DNA of 35,220 nucleotides from Prevotella sp. UBA4330 (lineage in GTDB: Bacteria; Bacteroidota; Bacteroidia; Bacteroidales; Bacteroidaceae), in contig DGTS01000034.1 in assembly GCA_002394385.1 (NCBI GenBank), forward strand, positions 1,192-36,411, written 5' to 3'. Below are positions 6,808 to 15,086 of the stretch, one piece after another. Both the position numbers and the translations under genes were made by a program. The stretch's first letter is position 1. The number at the start of each line of letters is the position of its first letter. The notes beneath the pieces were generated by a model, which did not search any database, was not told where the DNA came from, and saw only the letters and a program-made list of their open reading frames with translations.

Positions 6808-7167
6808 ATGACAAAGACAAAACAACTTGTAGAGGTAATAACCGAAGGTATTCAGGAAAAGAAAGGCCGCGACATCGTGATTGTTGACATGCAGGGCATC
6901 GACGGTGCCATTTGCAACTATTTCGTGATATGTTCCGGCAACTCGCCCACTCAGGTGGAGGCAATCATGGACTCTGTGGAGGAGCAGGCTCGCGAGAAGG
7001 CAGACGAGAAGCCTATCCGCGTGGTAGGCGAGCAGCAGGCACAATGGATTGCGATGGACTACGTTGACGTGATGGTTCACATTTTCCTGCCCGAGACACG
7101 TGAGTTTTACAACATAGAGAAACTTTGGGAGGATGCCAACGTAACGATGGTGCCAAACATTGAATAA
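6808..7167 (+). CDS. rsfS: Ribosome silencing factor RsfS (iojap/YbeB family)
   Basis: This 119-residue single-domain protein has the normal length for RsfS. Landmarks are DIVIVDM, the conserved NYFVICSGNSPTQVEAI stretch and the DYVDVMVHIF strand near the end. RsfS binds ribosomal protein uL14 on the 50S subunit and blocks subunit joining when cells are starved. It opens the operon with ftsH 34 bases downstream, a common Bacteroidetes order. The -7 box lies at 6744. Confidence 0.95.
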   Translation: MTKTKQLVEVITEGIQEKKGRDIVIVDMQGIDGAICNYFVICSGNSPTQVEAIMDSVEEQAREKADEKPIRVVGEQQAQWIAMDYVDVMVHIFLPETREFYNIEKLWEDANVTMVPNIE

Positions 7168-7201
7168 TTACAATCCTCATTCGTAATTAGAGCATAGATA
7201 T

Positions 7202-9223
7202 ATGGAACAAAACAATAACAACCGTCCCAAGATGCCAAAGTTCAACATGAGTTGGATTTACATCATGGTGCTTGTCGCTCTCGTGGCTTTCTATTTCTCT
7301 GGCGGCGAGTCCATCGGCGGCAGCATGAACAAGAAGGCATCGTACACCGAGTTCAAAGCCTATGTTGACAGCGGATATGCGCAGAAGGTGGAGGTGAACA
7401 AAGGCGACAACAAACTGAAGATGTACGTCAAGGGCGAGTATATCCGCCACATTTTCAAGTCGGGCACCGACAAGGTGGGCAAGAGCCCTTACCTCGAGGT
7501 GGAGTACGGCAGCGTTGACAAGGTGGAGGAGTTTCTCGACTCAGCACACGCCAACGGGAAGTTCAACGGCGAGATAGACTACAAGAACCAGAACGGCAGC
7601 GAACTGCTGAACATCCTCATCAACTTTGCGCCGTTCATCATCCTCATCGTGATATGGTTCTTGATAATGAGACGCATGGGCGGCGGTGCCGGCTCGTCGG
7701 GAGTGTTCTCGGTGGGCAAGAGCAAGGCCAAGATGTATGAGAACGGAGGCGAGATAAACGTCACATTTAAAGATGTGGCAGGACAAGAAGGGGCAAAGCA
7801 GGAAGTGCAGGAGATTGTGGAGTTCCTCAAAAATCCGAAGAAATATACCGAACTGGGAGGTAAAATTCCTAAGGGAGCACTGCTCGTGGGACCTCCGGGA
7901 ACGGGAAAGACGCTTCTTGCCAAGGCTGTGGCAGGCGAGGCAGGTGTACCTTTCTTCTCTATGTCGGGTTCCGACTTCGTTGAGATGTTCGTGGGAGTGG
8001 GTGCCAGCCGTGTGCGCGACCTGTTCAGACAGGCTAAGGAGAAAGCACCGTGCATCATCTTCATCGACGAGATTGATGCCGTGGGACGTGCACGCTCGAA
8101 GAACCCTGCAATGGGAGGCAATGACGAGCGCGAGAACACCCTCAACGCACTGCTCACCGAGATGGACGGCTTCGGCACCAACAGCGGTGTGATAATCCTC
8201 GCTGCCACCAACCGTGTTGACATGCTCGACTCGGCATTGCTGCGCGCAGGACGATTCGACCGACAGATTAGTGTTGACCTGCCAGACCTCAACGAGAGGC
8301 GAGCCATATTCGCGGTTCACCTGAAACCGATAAAGACAGACAAGAATCTTGACGTTGACCAACTGGCACGACAGACACCGGGATTCTCGGGCGCCGACAT
8401 TGCCAACGTGTGCAACGAAGCGGCTCTTATAGCGGCACGTCACGACAAGAAAACCGTTGAGAGACAGGATTTCCTTGATGCTGTTGACCGTATCATCGGA
8501 GGACTGGAGAAGAAAACAAAGGTGCTGACGGCGCAGGAGAAACGCTCAATAGCCATTCACGAGGCGGGACATGCCACTATATCATGGTTCTGCGAGCATG
8601 CCAACCCACTGGTCAAGGTGACCATAGTGCCGCGCGGACGAGCACTCGGCGCAGCATGGTATATGCCCGAGGAACGACAGATAACAACAAAAGAGCAGAT
8701 GCTCGACGAAATTTGCTCACTGCTTGGAGGACGCGCTGCCGAGGAACTCTTCATAGGACAGATATCAACAGGCGCGATGAACGACCTTGAGCGCGTCACC
8801 AAGACATCATACTCGATGATTGCATACGCAGGAATGAGCGACAAACTGCCCAACATCTGCTATTACAACAACCAAGAGTACAACTTCCAGAAACCTTATT
8901 CCGAAACAACGGCAAAGGTAATGGACGAGGAGGTGATGAAACTCATAGCCGAGCAATATGAGCGCGCAAAGCAGATTCTGACAGAGCATAAGGAAGGTCA
9001 CAACCAACTGGCGCAACTGCTCATCGACCGCGAGGTAATCTTTGCAGAGGATGTGGAGCGCATCTTCGGCAAACGCCCGTGGGCAAGCCGTTCTACGGAG
9101 ATAATGGGAGAGCAGACGGAAGAGCCGGAGCAGCCCGAATCTCCAGGACTGTCGGAGCATTCTGCAACATCAGAATCCTCAGAAAACTCAGATGCCACCG
9201 AATCTTCCGACAAACAACAATAA
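7202..9223 (+). CDS. ftsH: ATP-dependent zinc metalloprotease FtsH
   Basis: This 673-residue membrane AAA+ protease degrades misassembled membrane proteins and selected cytosolic regulators. It has membrane segments at about 16-36 and 141-160 with a short periplasmic domain between. Then come Walker A GPPGTGKT (230-237), Walker B (IIFIDEIDAVG), the second region of homology (ATNRVDMLDSALLRAGRFDR) and the zinc motif HEAGH (453-457). All catalytic residues are present. The last 35-40 residues form a Glu/Ser/Pro-rich acidic tail, longer than the E. coli tail and probably disordered. The gene lies between rsfS and cdsA, with cdsA 12 bases downstream. Confidence 0.98.
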   Translation: MEQNNNNRPKMPKFNMSWIYIMVLVALVAFYFSGGESIGGSMNKKASYTEFKAYVDSGYAQKVEVNKGDNKLKMYVKGEYIRHIFKSGTDKVGKSPYLEVEYGSVDKVEEFLDSAHANGKFNGEIDYKNQNGSELLNILINFAPFIILIVIWFLIMRRMGGGAGSSGVFSVGKSKAKMYENGGEINVTFKDVAGQEGAKQEVQEIVEFLKNPKKYTELGGKIPKGALLVGPPGTGKTLLAKAVAGEAGVPFFSMSGSDFVEMFVGVGASRVRDLFRQAKEKAPCIIFIDEIDAVGRARSKNPAMGGNDERENTLNALLTEMDGFGTNSGVIILAATNRVDMLDSALLRAGRFDRQISVDLPDLNERRAIFAVHLKPIKTDKNLDVDQLARQTPGFSGADIANVCNEAALIAARHDKKTVERQDFLDAVDRIIGGLEKKTKVLTAQEKRSIAIHEAGHATISWFCEHANPLVKVTIVPRGRALGAAWYMPEERQITTKEQMLDEICSLLGGRAAEELFIGQISTGAMNDLERVTKTSYSMIAYAGMSDKLPNICYYNNQEYNFQKPYSETTAKVMDEEVMKLIAEQYERAKQILTEHKEGHNQLAQLLIDREVIFAEDVERIFGKRPWASRSTEIMGEQTEEPEQPESPGLSEHSATSESSENSDATESSDKQQ

Positions 9224-9235
9224 CTGCACTAACGA

Positions 9236-10090
9236 ATGAAAAATCTGATAGTAAGAGCCATCACTGGCGTGTTTTTCGTTGCTGCCATAGTGGTTAGTTT
9301 CCTTAACCCGATGGCAATGGTGTTCCTGTTCGCCATTGTGACAGGACTGACGATATGGGAGTTCGCAGGACTGGTGAACGACAGCAACGAGGAGGTGAGC
9401 ATCAACCGTTTCATCTGCACCGTTGCTGGAGTGTATCTCTTCCTGGCAATGGCGGGATATGTCAGCGGCTTCACCAATACCAGCGCGGTGTTTGTGCCTT
9501 ACCTGCTGACTATTATCTATCTCTTTATCAGTGAGTTGTACCTGCGTGCAGAAAATCCCGTTAACAACTGGGCCTACTCCATGCTCTCGCAGATGTACAT
9601 CGCCTTGCCCTTCTCAACTATCAACGCGCTTGCGTTCATGCAGCAGGGCGACGGCACAGTGTCGTTCGTGTCGATTCTGCCGCTGAGCATATTCATCTTC
9701 CTGTGGGTTAGCGATACCGGCGCTTACTGCTGCGGCTCGCTTCTCGGCAAACATAAACTGTTCCCGCGCGTGTCGCCAGGCAAGAGTTGGGAAGGCAGCA
9801 TAGGAGGTGGCATCTTTGTTCTTATCGCTGCCGTGCTGGTGTGGTATTTCACCGGAGGCACCGGTGAAGGCAGCCCGCTCTCGTTGCCTGCATGGCTCGG
9901 ACTGGGACTTGTGGTGACGGTATTCGGCACATGGGGCGACCTTGTGGAAAGTCTTTTCAAGCGTCACCTCGGCATAAAGGACAGTGGTAACATCCTGCCT
10001 GGTCATGGCGGAATGCTCGACCGTTTCGACTCCTCGCTGATGGCATTCCCAGCAGCCCTTGTTTATATCCTTTCGATAAACATATATTAG
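9236..10090 (+). CDS. cdsA: Phosphatidate cytidylyltransferase
   Basis: This 284-residue polytopic inner-membrane enzyme makes CDP-diacylglycerol from phosphatidate and CTP, the branch point of phospholipid synthesis. The C-terminal family signature is complete: SLFKRHLGIKDSGNILPGHG and then GMLDRFD, with the catalytic K-D and D-R-x-D acids. PGKSWEGS, another conserved stretch, lies earlier. About eight hydrophobic segments precede or surround these motifs. It is the last gene of the rsfS-ftsH-cdsA operon and is followed by a strong terminator hairpin. Confidence 0.97.
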   Translation: MKNLIVRAITGVFFVAAIVVSFLNPMAMVFLFAIVTGLTIWEFAGLVNDSNEEVSINRFICTVAGVYLFLAMAGYVSGFTNTSAVFVPYLLTIIYLFISELYLRAENPVNNWAYSMLSQMYIALPFSTINALAFMQQGDGTVSFVSILPLSIFIFLWVSDTGAYCCGSLLGKHKLFPRVSPGKSWEGSIGGGIFVLIAAVLVWYFTGGTGEGSPLSLPAWLGLGLVVTVFGTWGDLVESLFKRHLGIKDSGNILPGHGGMLDRFDSSLMAFPAALVYILSINIY

Positions 10091-10123
10091 GAGTTAAGCA
10101 CTATTCGCAGTTCTATAATAAAC

Positions 10124-10173
10124 CGTTTAATCCGTTATGCCATAAGATTACTTCTGGCACAACGGATTAAACG
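10124..10173. terminator. Bidirectional terminator between cdsA and aroB
   Basis: A 19-base arm (10124-10142, beginning CGTTTAATCCGTT) pairs with 10155-10173 with a single mismatch, around a 12-base loop. It separates the convergent cdsA and aroB genes. The T-tail is weak on both sides. Confidence 0.75.
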
Positions 10174-10197
10174 TATTAACACGGATTTTCCGTTTGC

Positions 10198-11247
10198 TTA
10201 AAATCCTTCGCGGTAGAAGTCGAGTGCTTCTTTTATCTCCTCTTCTGTAGCCGTTTGGTTGATGCGTATGTCACCGATGTCGGCAAGCAACGTGAAGTTT
10301 ATTGTTCCAGCGGTGTTCTTCTTGTCGTGGTGCATAAGGGAGAGCAGGGTGGGGTAGTCGTCGCATGTAATGCCCATCTGCCCGTAGTTCTCGCGTATGA
10401 ATGCCACGGTCTGCCGCATCTTGTCGGTGGGGAAGCCTGTCTTTACAGCACTGAGGTACAGTTCGCAGACGATGCCGTAGACAACGGCATAGCCATGGAG
10501 TATGGGTTTTGCCTGCTGCATGGCGTATGATTCAAAGGCGTGTCCTATGGTATGTCCCAGATTGAGCGCCTTGCGTATGCCATGCTCGTGCGGGTCTTGC
10601 TCCACGATGTGCCGTTTCACTTCCACGGAGTCGGCCACCATTTGCTGCAGCAGGGCGAGGTCTGGCTGACAGAGATTGTAGTTGACGTGCTGTGCCCACT
10701 GCTCTGCGGTGCTAATGAGCGAGTGCTTGAGCATCTCGGCATATCCAGAGCGTAGGTTCTGCTGGTCGAGAGTTTTGAGGAAAGTGGTGTTGAGCAACAC
10801 ATAACGTGCGTCGCAGAACGCGCCTACCTCGTTCTTCAGACCGTTGAAGTTGATGCCTGTCTTGCCTCCCACGCTGGCATCTACCATGGCGAGCAGGGTG
10901 GTGGGTATGTTGATGAAGTCGATGCCGCGCTTGAAGGTGGCAGCAGCAAATCCTCCGAGGTCGGTTATCATGCCTCCCCCGAGATTGATAAGGAGCGAGT
11001 GGCGTGTGGCTCCGTTCCGGCTTAGGAACTCCCAGATGTCGGTCAGTGCCTGGATGTCTTTGTGTGTGTCGCCCTGCTTAACCACTATGTGCATTGCGCC
11101 TCTGAGACATCTGAACGATGATATCAGCGGCAGACATGCCTCGGCTGTCTTTTCGTCGGCGAGGATGAATATGCGGTCGTGCTCGCACTCTGATATGGCA
11201 GTTGCGAGGTCATGCTCGAGTGCGTGTGATATTACTATTTGCTGCAT
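10198..11247 (-). CDS. aroB: 3-dehydroquinate synthase
   Basis: This 349-residue enzyme converts DAHP to 3-dehydroquinate, the second step of the shikimate pathway, using NAD and a divalent metal. NAD-binding GGGMITDLGG is at 90-99 and is followed by the TLLAMVDASVGGKTGIN core. Likely metal ligands are Glu171 (SGYAEMLKH), His232 (GHTIGHAFE) and His251. It may be transcribed after the antiporter and thioredoxin genes, but a heptamer array (11269-11338) fills the gap. It ends facing cdsA. Confidence 0.97.
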   Translation of the reverse strand: MQQIVISHALEHDLATAISECEHDRIFILADEKTAEACLPLISSFRCLRGAMHIVVKQGDTHKDIQALTDIWEFLSRNGATRHSLLINLGGGMITDLGGFAAATFKRGIDFINIPTTLLAMVDASVGGKTGINFNGLKNEVGAFCDARYVLLNTTFLKTLDQQNLRSGYAEMLKHSLISTAEQWAQHVNYNLCQPDLALLQQMVADSVEVKRHIVEQDPHEHGIRKALNLGHTIGHAFESYAMQQAKPILHGYAVVYGIVCELYLSAVKTGFPTDKMRQTVAFIRENYGQMGITCDDYPTLLSLMHHDKKNTAGTINFTLLADIGDIRINQTATEEEIKEALDFYREGF

Positions 11248-11268
11248 CGTTTCCTTTTTTAAATGTCC

Positions 11269-11338
11269 TAACTCTTAACTCTTAACTCTTAACTCCTAAC
11301 TCCTAACTCCTAACTCCTAACTCCAAACTTCTAACTCC
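11269..11338. repeat. Tandem heptamer array
   Basis: There are ten consecutive 7-bp units: three TAACTCT, five TAACTCC, one degenerate AAACTTC and a final TAACTCC. The array fills the gap between the thioredoxin stop and aroB. Copy number probably varies between strains. Confidence 0.9.
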
Positions 11339-12172
11339 TTATTTATATATCTCTTCGAGTTTGTTGAGGAGTTTCTCTTCGCGGAGGTCTGAGGCTACGA
11401 TGGTGCCGTCGGGTCCCACGAGGATGTTGGAGGGAATGCTTATGATGCCATATACAGGCGATGCGGCGCACTCCCATCCCTTAAGGTCGCTGATTTGGTG
11501 CCATGGCAGGTTGAGGTTTTTCACTGCTGCTGCCCACGACTCTTTCTTGTTGTCGAACGATACGCCCACCACATCGAAGCCCTTGCTGTGGTAGCGGTTG
11601 TATGCTGTTACCACGTTGGGCATCTCCTTCATGCATGGTCCGCACCAACTGGCCCAGAAATCGACGAGCACATAGTTGCCCTTGGCGCACCACTCTGAGA
11701 GGGAGTGTTGCTTGCCGTCGAGTCCGTTCATGGTGAGGTCGGTGTATTTCGTGCCTGGCGCGCGCAGAGCCATGCCTTCCTTCATCTTGCGTATGGATTC
11801 CAGTTCGGCCGCGCCGTACCATGACGCATCCTTGGGCATGAGCACCTGCAGGTCTTCGTAGGTGGCGAACTGTCCCACCTCGCCGACGAGTTTCTTAGCC
11901 ATCTCGGGGTCGCTGCCGTCGGCAGCCACCTCTTTGGCCAGCACCATCATGCTGTCGAGTTCTACATAGAAGGACTTCAGCACAGCCTCGATCTCATCCT
12001 TGCTGCCGTTGGCCTTGATTATCTTTTCATACTGGCTGTCGATGCCTTCGATGCGCTTAGAAATCTCGTCGTACTTGCTCTTCCATGCTTCACTCTTGCC
12101 TGAGCCGTTGTCTTGCGCCATTGCCACAGTGGCAACGAGCGCTACTATCAGTGATAATAATACTCGTTTCAT
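11339..12172 (-). CDS. Secreted TlpA/ResA-like thiol-disulfide oxidoreductase
   Basis: This 277-residue protein has a signal peptide (1-19, ending AMA), a helical N-terminal region (about 30-130) and a C-terminal thioredoxin fold. The fold carries WCGPC at Cys177/Cys180, then GFDVVGVSFD and a cis-Pro region (SIPSNILVGPDG). It should act as a periplasmic reductase, as in cytochrome maturation or repair of exported proteins. The coiled N-terminal part is typical of Bacteroidetes members of this group. It starts 29 bases after the yrbG-like gene and probably shares its transcript. Confidence 0.93.
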   Translation of the reverse strand: MKRVLLSLIVALVATVAMAQDNGSGKSEAWKSKYDEISKRIEGIDSQYEKIIKANGSKDEIEAVLKSFYVELDSMMVLAKEVAADGSDPEMAKKLVGEVGQFATYEDLQVLMPKDASWYGAAELESIRKMKEGMALRAPGTKYTDLTMNGLDGKQHSLSEWCAKGNYVLVDFWASWCGPCMKEMPNVVTAYNRYHSKGFDVVGVSFDNKKESWAAAVKNLNLPWHQISDLKGWECAASPVYGIISIPSNILVGPDGTIVASDLREEKLLNKLEEIYK

Positions 12173-12201
12173 GTTATTTATCTTATGTTAATAGTTAATT
12201 A

Positions 12202-13131
12202 TCAAATGGCCTGCATCACGAGCCACGTCATATATCCGAGGAAGAGGATTACAAGCACTGCTCCCTCCCATCGTGCCACGGTGTACTTCGTGAACGAGAA
12301 GAGCCACAGCAGCAGGACACTGACGAGCATCACCGAGAGGTCGAGCCATGTGATGCCCTGGATGGCCATAGGGTGGATGAGTCCGGTGACACCGAGAATC
12401 ATCAGTATGTTCATCACGTTGCTGCCTATGACATTGCCCATGGCGATGGCGCTCTGTCCCTTGCGTGCTGCCACCACACTTGTGGCCAGTTCGGGCAGTG
12501 ATGTGCCGCCAGCCACGATGGTGAGACCAATGACCGCCTCGCTCACGCCCAGCAGTGAAGCCACTTCGGTTGCGCCATCGACGAAGAGATTGCTGCCCAC
12601 GATGAGGCATGCCAGACCGAGGATGAAGAACGCTATGGCCTGCCATACAGGCATCTGTTTTGCCTCTGCTTCGTCCTGGCTCTTGCCGTTCTTTGCCGAG
12701 CGCACGGTATATACCATGAATGCTATGAAGACTACGAAGAGCAGTGCTGCGTCGAGACGCGAGATGTTGCCGTCGAGAGTCATGGGGATGAGCATTGCCG
12801 AGGCGAGGATGGCGAAGGGGATGTCCTTCTTTACCGTTGACTTGAGTATCGTCATCGGGGCAACGAGGGCTGCCGTTCCCACTATGAGCATGGCGTTGAA
12901 GATGTTGCTTCCCACGACATTACCCACTGCGAGGTCGGTTGTTCCCTTCAGTGCAGAGATGAAACTGATGAAAAACTCTGGCATAGACGTGCCCATAGCC
13001 ACCACCGTCAGTCCTATGACAATGGGTGGGATGTTCATCCTTGCTGCCAGTGATGTGGCGCCGTCGGTGAGTTTTCCCGCTCCCCAGAGCACCATGATTA
13101 TTCCAAATACAATATATATAATATTCATCAT
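12202..13131 (-). CDS. yrbG: Calcium/sodium antiporter, CaCA family (YrbG type)
   Basis: This 309-residue, roughly ten-segment membrane protein is built from two inverted repeats. Each carries the family's ion-binding motif: GTSMPEFFIS with downstream GNVVGSNIFN in the first half, and GGTSLPELATS with GNVIGSNVMN in the second. These acids and asparagines bind Na+ and Ca2+ in this family. The start may be either of two adjacent ATGs (13131 or 13128). The promoter's -7 box lies only 8 bases upstream, so the message is near-leaderless. The thioredoxin gene follows after 29 bases. Confidence 0.95.
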   Translation of the reverse strand: MMNIIYIVFGIIMVLWGAGKLTDGATSLAARMNIPPIVIGLTVVAMGTSMPEFFISFISALKGTTDLAVGNVVGSNIFNAMLIVGTAALVAPMTILKSTVKKDIPFAILASAMLIPMTLDGNISRLDAALLFVVFIAFMVYTVRSAKNGKSQDEAEAKQMPVWQAIAFFILGLACLIVGSNLFVDGATEVASLLGVSEAVIGLTIVAGGTSLPELATSVVAARKGQSAIAMGNVIGSNVMNILMILGVTGLIHPMAIQGITWLDLSVMLVSVLLLWLFSFTKYTVARWEGAVLVILFLGYMTWLVMQAI

Positions 13132-13139
13132 AACGGCTG

Positions 13140-13170
13140 CAAAGATATGAATAATCGTTGAAAAAACGAA
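13140..13170 (-). promoter_or_regulatory. Promoter of the yrbG-like gene
   Basis: On the minus strand TATCTTTG (13147-13140) is preceded, 19 bases away, by TTCG in the -33 position (3 of 4 matches). The box ends 8 bases before the first ATG, implying a leader of only a few bases. Confidence 0.65.
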
Positions 13171-13224
13171 ACTTTTTCAGTTTGTTGTTTACTAAACGCC
13201 CTAAAATACCTTATAATAGGCATG

Positions 13225-13257
13225 AAAAAAGAGCCGGCTGCCATCGACAGCCGACTC
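13225..13257 (-). terminator. Terminator of the second hsp20
   Basis: Arms 13231-13240 (GAGCCGGCTG) and 13248-13257 pair with one wobble around a 7-base loop. On the minus strand the hairpin is followed directly by six T residues, a classic intrinsic terminator. Confidence 0.88.
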
Positions 13258-13306
13258 CTTTGTTTGTGTTACGTGGACATTCGGGGGAACGCCCCTGCAT
13301 ATCATG

Positions 13307-13729
13307 TTACCCAACGGTGATCTGACGTGCAACCTTTGTCTCTTCCTTCACAATCTTAGGCAGTTCGATGGTGAGCACTCCGTCGGCCACGCGGGCTGCG
13401 ATGTTCTCCTTGTTTACATCCTCTGGCAGTATCAGTGTCTGCTCGAACTTGGTGTATGAGAACTCGCGGCGCAGATAGTGAGTCTTCTTGTCCTCCTCTT
13501 TCGCCTCGTGACGGTTCTCCATCTTTATGTTAAGGTCGCCGTTCTGGTTGATGTTGATGTCGAAGTCTTCCTTCTTCATTCCCGGAGCAGCCAGTTCCAC
13601 GATGTACTCGTCCTTGGTCTCCTTAACGTTTATTGCCGGTGCCGTAGCGTTGGTCTTAGGCATGAACTCGGTGTTGATGAAGTCGTTGAAAATCTCTGGT
13701 AACCATGAATTTGTTCTTGTTGGATACAT
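13307..13729 (-). CDS. Small heat-shock protein, Hsp20/alpha-crystallin family
   Basis: This 140-residue paralogue of the Hsp20 at 2593-3018 shares NSW-P, the ELAAPG-KKE core, HYLRREFSY, LPEDV and a C-terminal I-x-V motif (ITV). It should be a cytoplasmic holdase. The ATG at 13729 is fixed by a perfect AGGAGGT (13743-13737) with a 7-base spacer, identical in position to the other hsp20. Its loop at the equivalent of the histidine-rich stretch has only two His. It has its own terminator and an upstream element shared with the other copy, so both are probably induced together by stress. Confidence 0.96.
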   Translation of the reverse strand: MYPTRTNSWLPEIFNDFINTEFMPKTNATAPAINVKETKDEYIVELAAPGMKKEDFDININQNGDLNIKMENRHEAKEEDKKTHYLRREFSYTKFEQTLILPEDVNKENIAARVADGVLTIELPKIVKEETKVARQITVG

Positions 13730-13813
13730 AATCTTTACCTCCTGTTTATTTGTTGTTAATTGTTGTTCTTGTTACGTCTTGGCTTTGTTGCCTCGCCGTT
13801 CATAATCACTATT

Positions 13814-13875
13814 TGCAATGTTTGTGCCGAGCATCGTTGCGTGACAAAATGACTGAAAGGCGTGACAAAACGTCA
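13814..13875 (-). promoter_or_regulatory. Putative promoter/operator of the second hsp20
   Basis: On the minus strand GTCATTTTGTCA (13853-13842) precedes ATTGCA (13819-13814) by 22 bases, as in front of the first hsp20. A second, related copy (GACGTTTTGTCA, 13873-13862) lies 20 bases further upstream; on the plus strand both read GCGTGACAAAA. No TAnnTTTG box is present. Confidence 0.55.
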
Positions 13876-13913
13876 TTTTGCTATAGCGCGGCAACAAAAC
13901 ATGCTCCAAATTG

Positions 13914-13943
13914 TTTGTATTTCAAATAAAAACATTATCTTTG
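13914..13943 (+). promoter_or_regulatory. Promoter of the lipoprotein gene at 13999
   Basis: TTTG (13914-13917) and TATCTTTG (13936-13943) lie 18 bases apart. Transcription would start near 13948, leaving about 50 bases of leader that contain a small reading frame (13970-14002). Confidence 0.75.
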
Positions 13944-13969
13944 CAAAGATTTATAACCTAACGTTCAAC

Positions 13970-14002
13970 ATGAAAACCCTTATTATTAAAAGAAAAGTAT
14001 GA
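13970..14002 (+). CDS. Possible 10-codon leader peptide overlapping the lipoprotein start
   Basis: ATG at 13970 opens the frame MKTLIIKRKV, and its TGA (14000-14002) overlaps the lipoprotein ATG at 13999 as ATGA. A ribosome ending here could restart on the lipoprotein. The frame is short enough to have arisen by chance, so this is a candidate only. Confidence 0.3.
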   Translation: MKTLIIKRKV

Positions 14003-15018
14003 AAAAAGTAATCTTTGCAATTGTATCAACGATGTTATTGACATCGTGTGTGGAAGACGTAGCCAAGAAATTGAAGAGCCTTCTTGGGGAAGCGACGGCA
14101 GACACTTCCGCTGTTGTGAATATGGTGGACGGCAACGACATTCAACAGCAACAGGAGGAGACGGAGGACATCAAGGACCTGCCACTGCTGGCTGCTGCTG
14201 GCTTTGACGAGGCCGACTGGTATGTGCCTGTGGGCTTCACTCCGTCGAAACAACTAAGCGGTGACGAGTATGCCGCCCTTACCGAGGAGCAGCAGGAGGC
14301 TGAGAACCAGCGTGGTCTTGCTGAGATTGAGGCTTTTATCAGCATGCTGAAGCAGAACAAGGAGCGCTACAACAAACTGCTGGTTGACGGCACATGGAAG
14401 GACGTGACGTTTGTGGAGGCAAATTTTGACCGCGGCGAGTCGTCAACATTCGCTATGGGATGGAAAGGCGAGGAGCGCAAGGACCACATGAAGTATGTGC
14501 GCTATCGTGTATCTGGTGGCAAGAATAACGGTCAGTTCAACTTCGGCATGCTGTTCACAAAGGAGTATGTTGACAGCCACAACTTCCAGAAAGTGACCAA
14601 CAAAAGCGTTGCTATGCCTAAGGACGTGTTCGACAAGATAGAGCAGCGGACGGGAAAGAAGATTGCGAAGGTGCCTTACGGCTATGCCATTGGCAGCGAC
14701 TACAAGTATTTCGTCGTGATGTTTGTCAACGAGGGGAACAAGGCATACGCCATACATGCGGTGACCACCCCCGAGGGACTGGCTCTGAGCGAGATGGAGA
14801 GCACCGATGTTGACGAAAGCGGCGAGGCAATGTGGGCTGTTGACTCTGAGGGCGAATACCCCATGATGGACATTTTGATTGCTGAGAAGGCAGGAGCCGT
14901 GCTGAAGATATGGTACACCGACCTTGCCCCTGAACATGCCTGCCTTGGCGCTTTCATCGTGAAGGGCGACAAGATGCAGAAGAGAGACTATAGCGAAAAC
15001 TATATTTGGGTCAACTAA
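13999..15018 (+). CDS. Lipoprotein of unknown function
   Basis: This 339-residue protein has a lipoprotein signal with the lipobox LTSC, so Cys17 should be acylated. The acidic residues right after it (VED) resemble the surface-export signal of Bacteroidetes lipoproteins, although the match is loose. The mature part starts with a Gln/Glu-rich spacer and then a soluble domain of about 270 residues rich in charged residues. I recognise no family. It stands alone with its own promoter (13914-13943) and a terminator hairpin (15060-15086). Confidence 0.85.
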   Translation: MKKVIFAIVSTMLLTSCVEDVAKKLKSLLGEATADTSAVVNMVDGNDIQQQQEETEDIKDLPLLAAAGFDEADWYVPVGFTPSKQLSGDEYAALTEEQQEAENQRGLAEIEAFISMLKQNKERYNKLLVDGTWKDVTFVEANFDRGESSTFAMGWKGEERKDHMKYVRYRVSGGKNNGQFNFGMLFTKEYVDSHNFQKVTNKSVAMPKDVFDKIEQRTGKKIAKVPYGYAIGSDYKYFVVMFVNEGNKAYAIHAVTTPEGLALSEMESTDVDESGEAMWAVDSEGEYPMMDILIAEKAGAVLKIWYTDLAPEHACLGAFIVKGDKMQKRDYSENYIWVN

Positions 15019-15059
15019 GCCATTAGGAAGACAGAACAGAGATTATATAGTATATAAAA

Positions 15060-15086
15060 AAGAACCCGCTTATTTGGCGGGTTCTT
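15060..15086. terminator. Bidirectional terminator nested in the DUF5606 stop region
   Basis: AAGAACCCGC (15060-15069) pairs perfectly with 15077-15086 around a 7-base loop. T-rich runs follow on both strands. The minus-strand stop codon of the DUF5606 gene (15072-15070) is in the loop, so the last codons of that gene form one arm. Confidence 0.85.

Noticed and set aside
12185..13150. Long plus-strand frame of 321 codons
   Set aside because: It is antisense to the well-supported CaCA antiporter and its protein is low in complexity (Met/Ser/Thr-rich).
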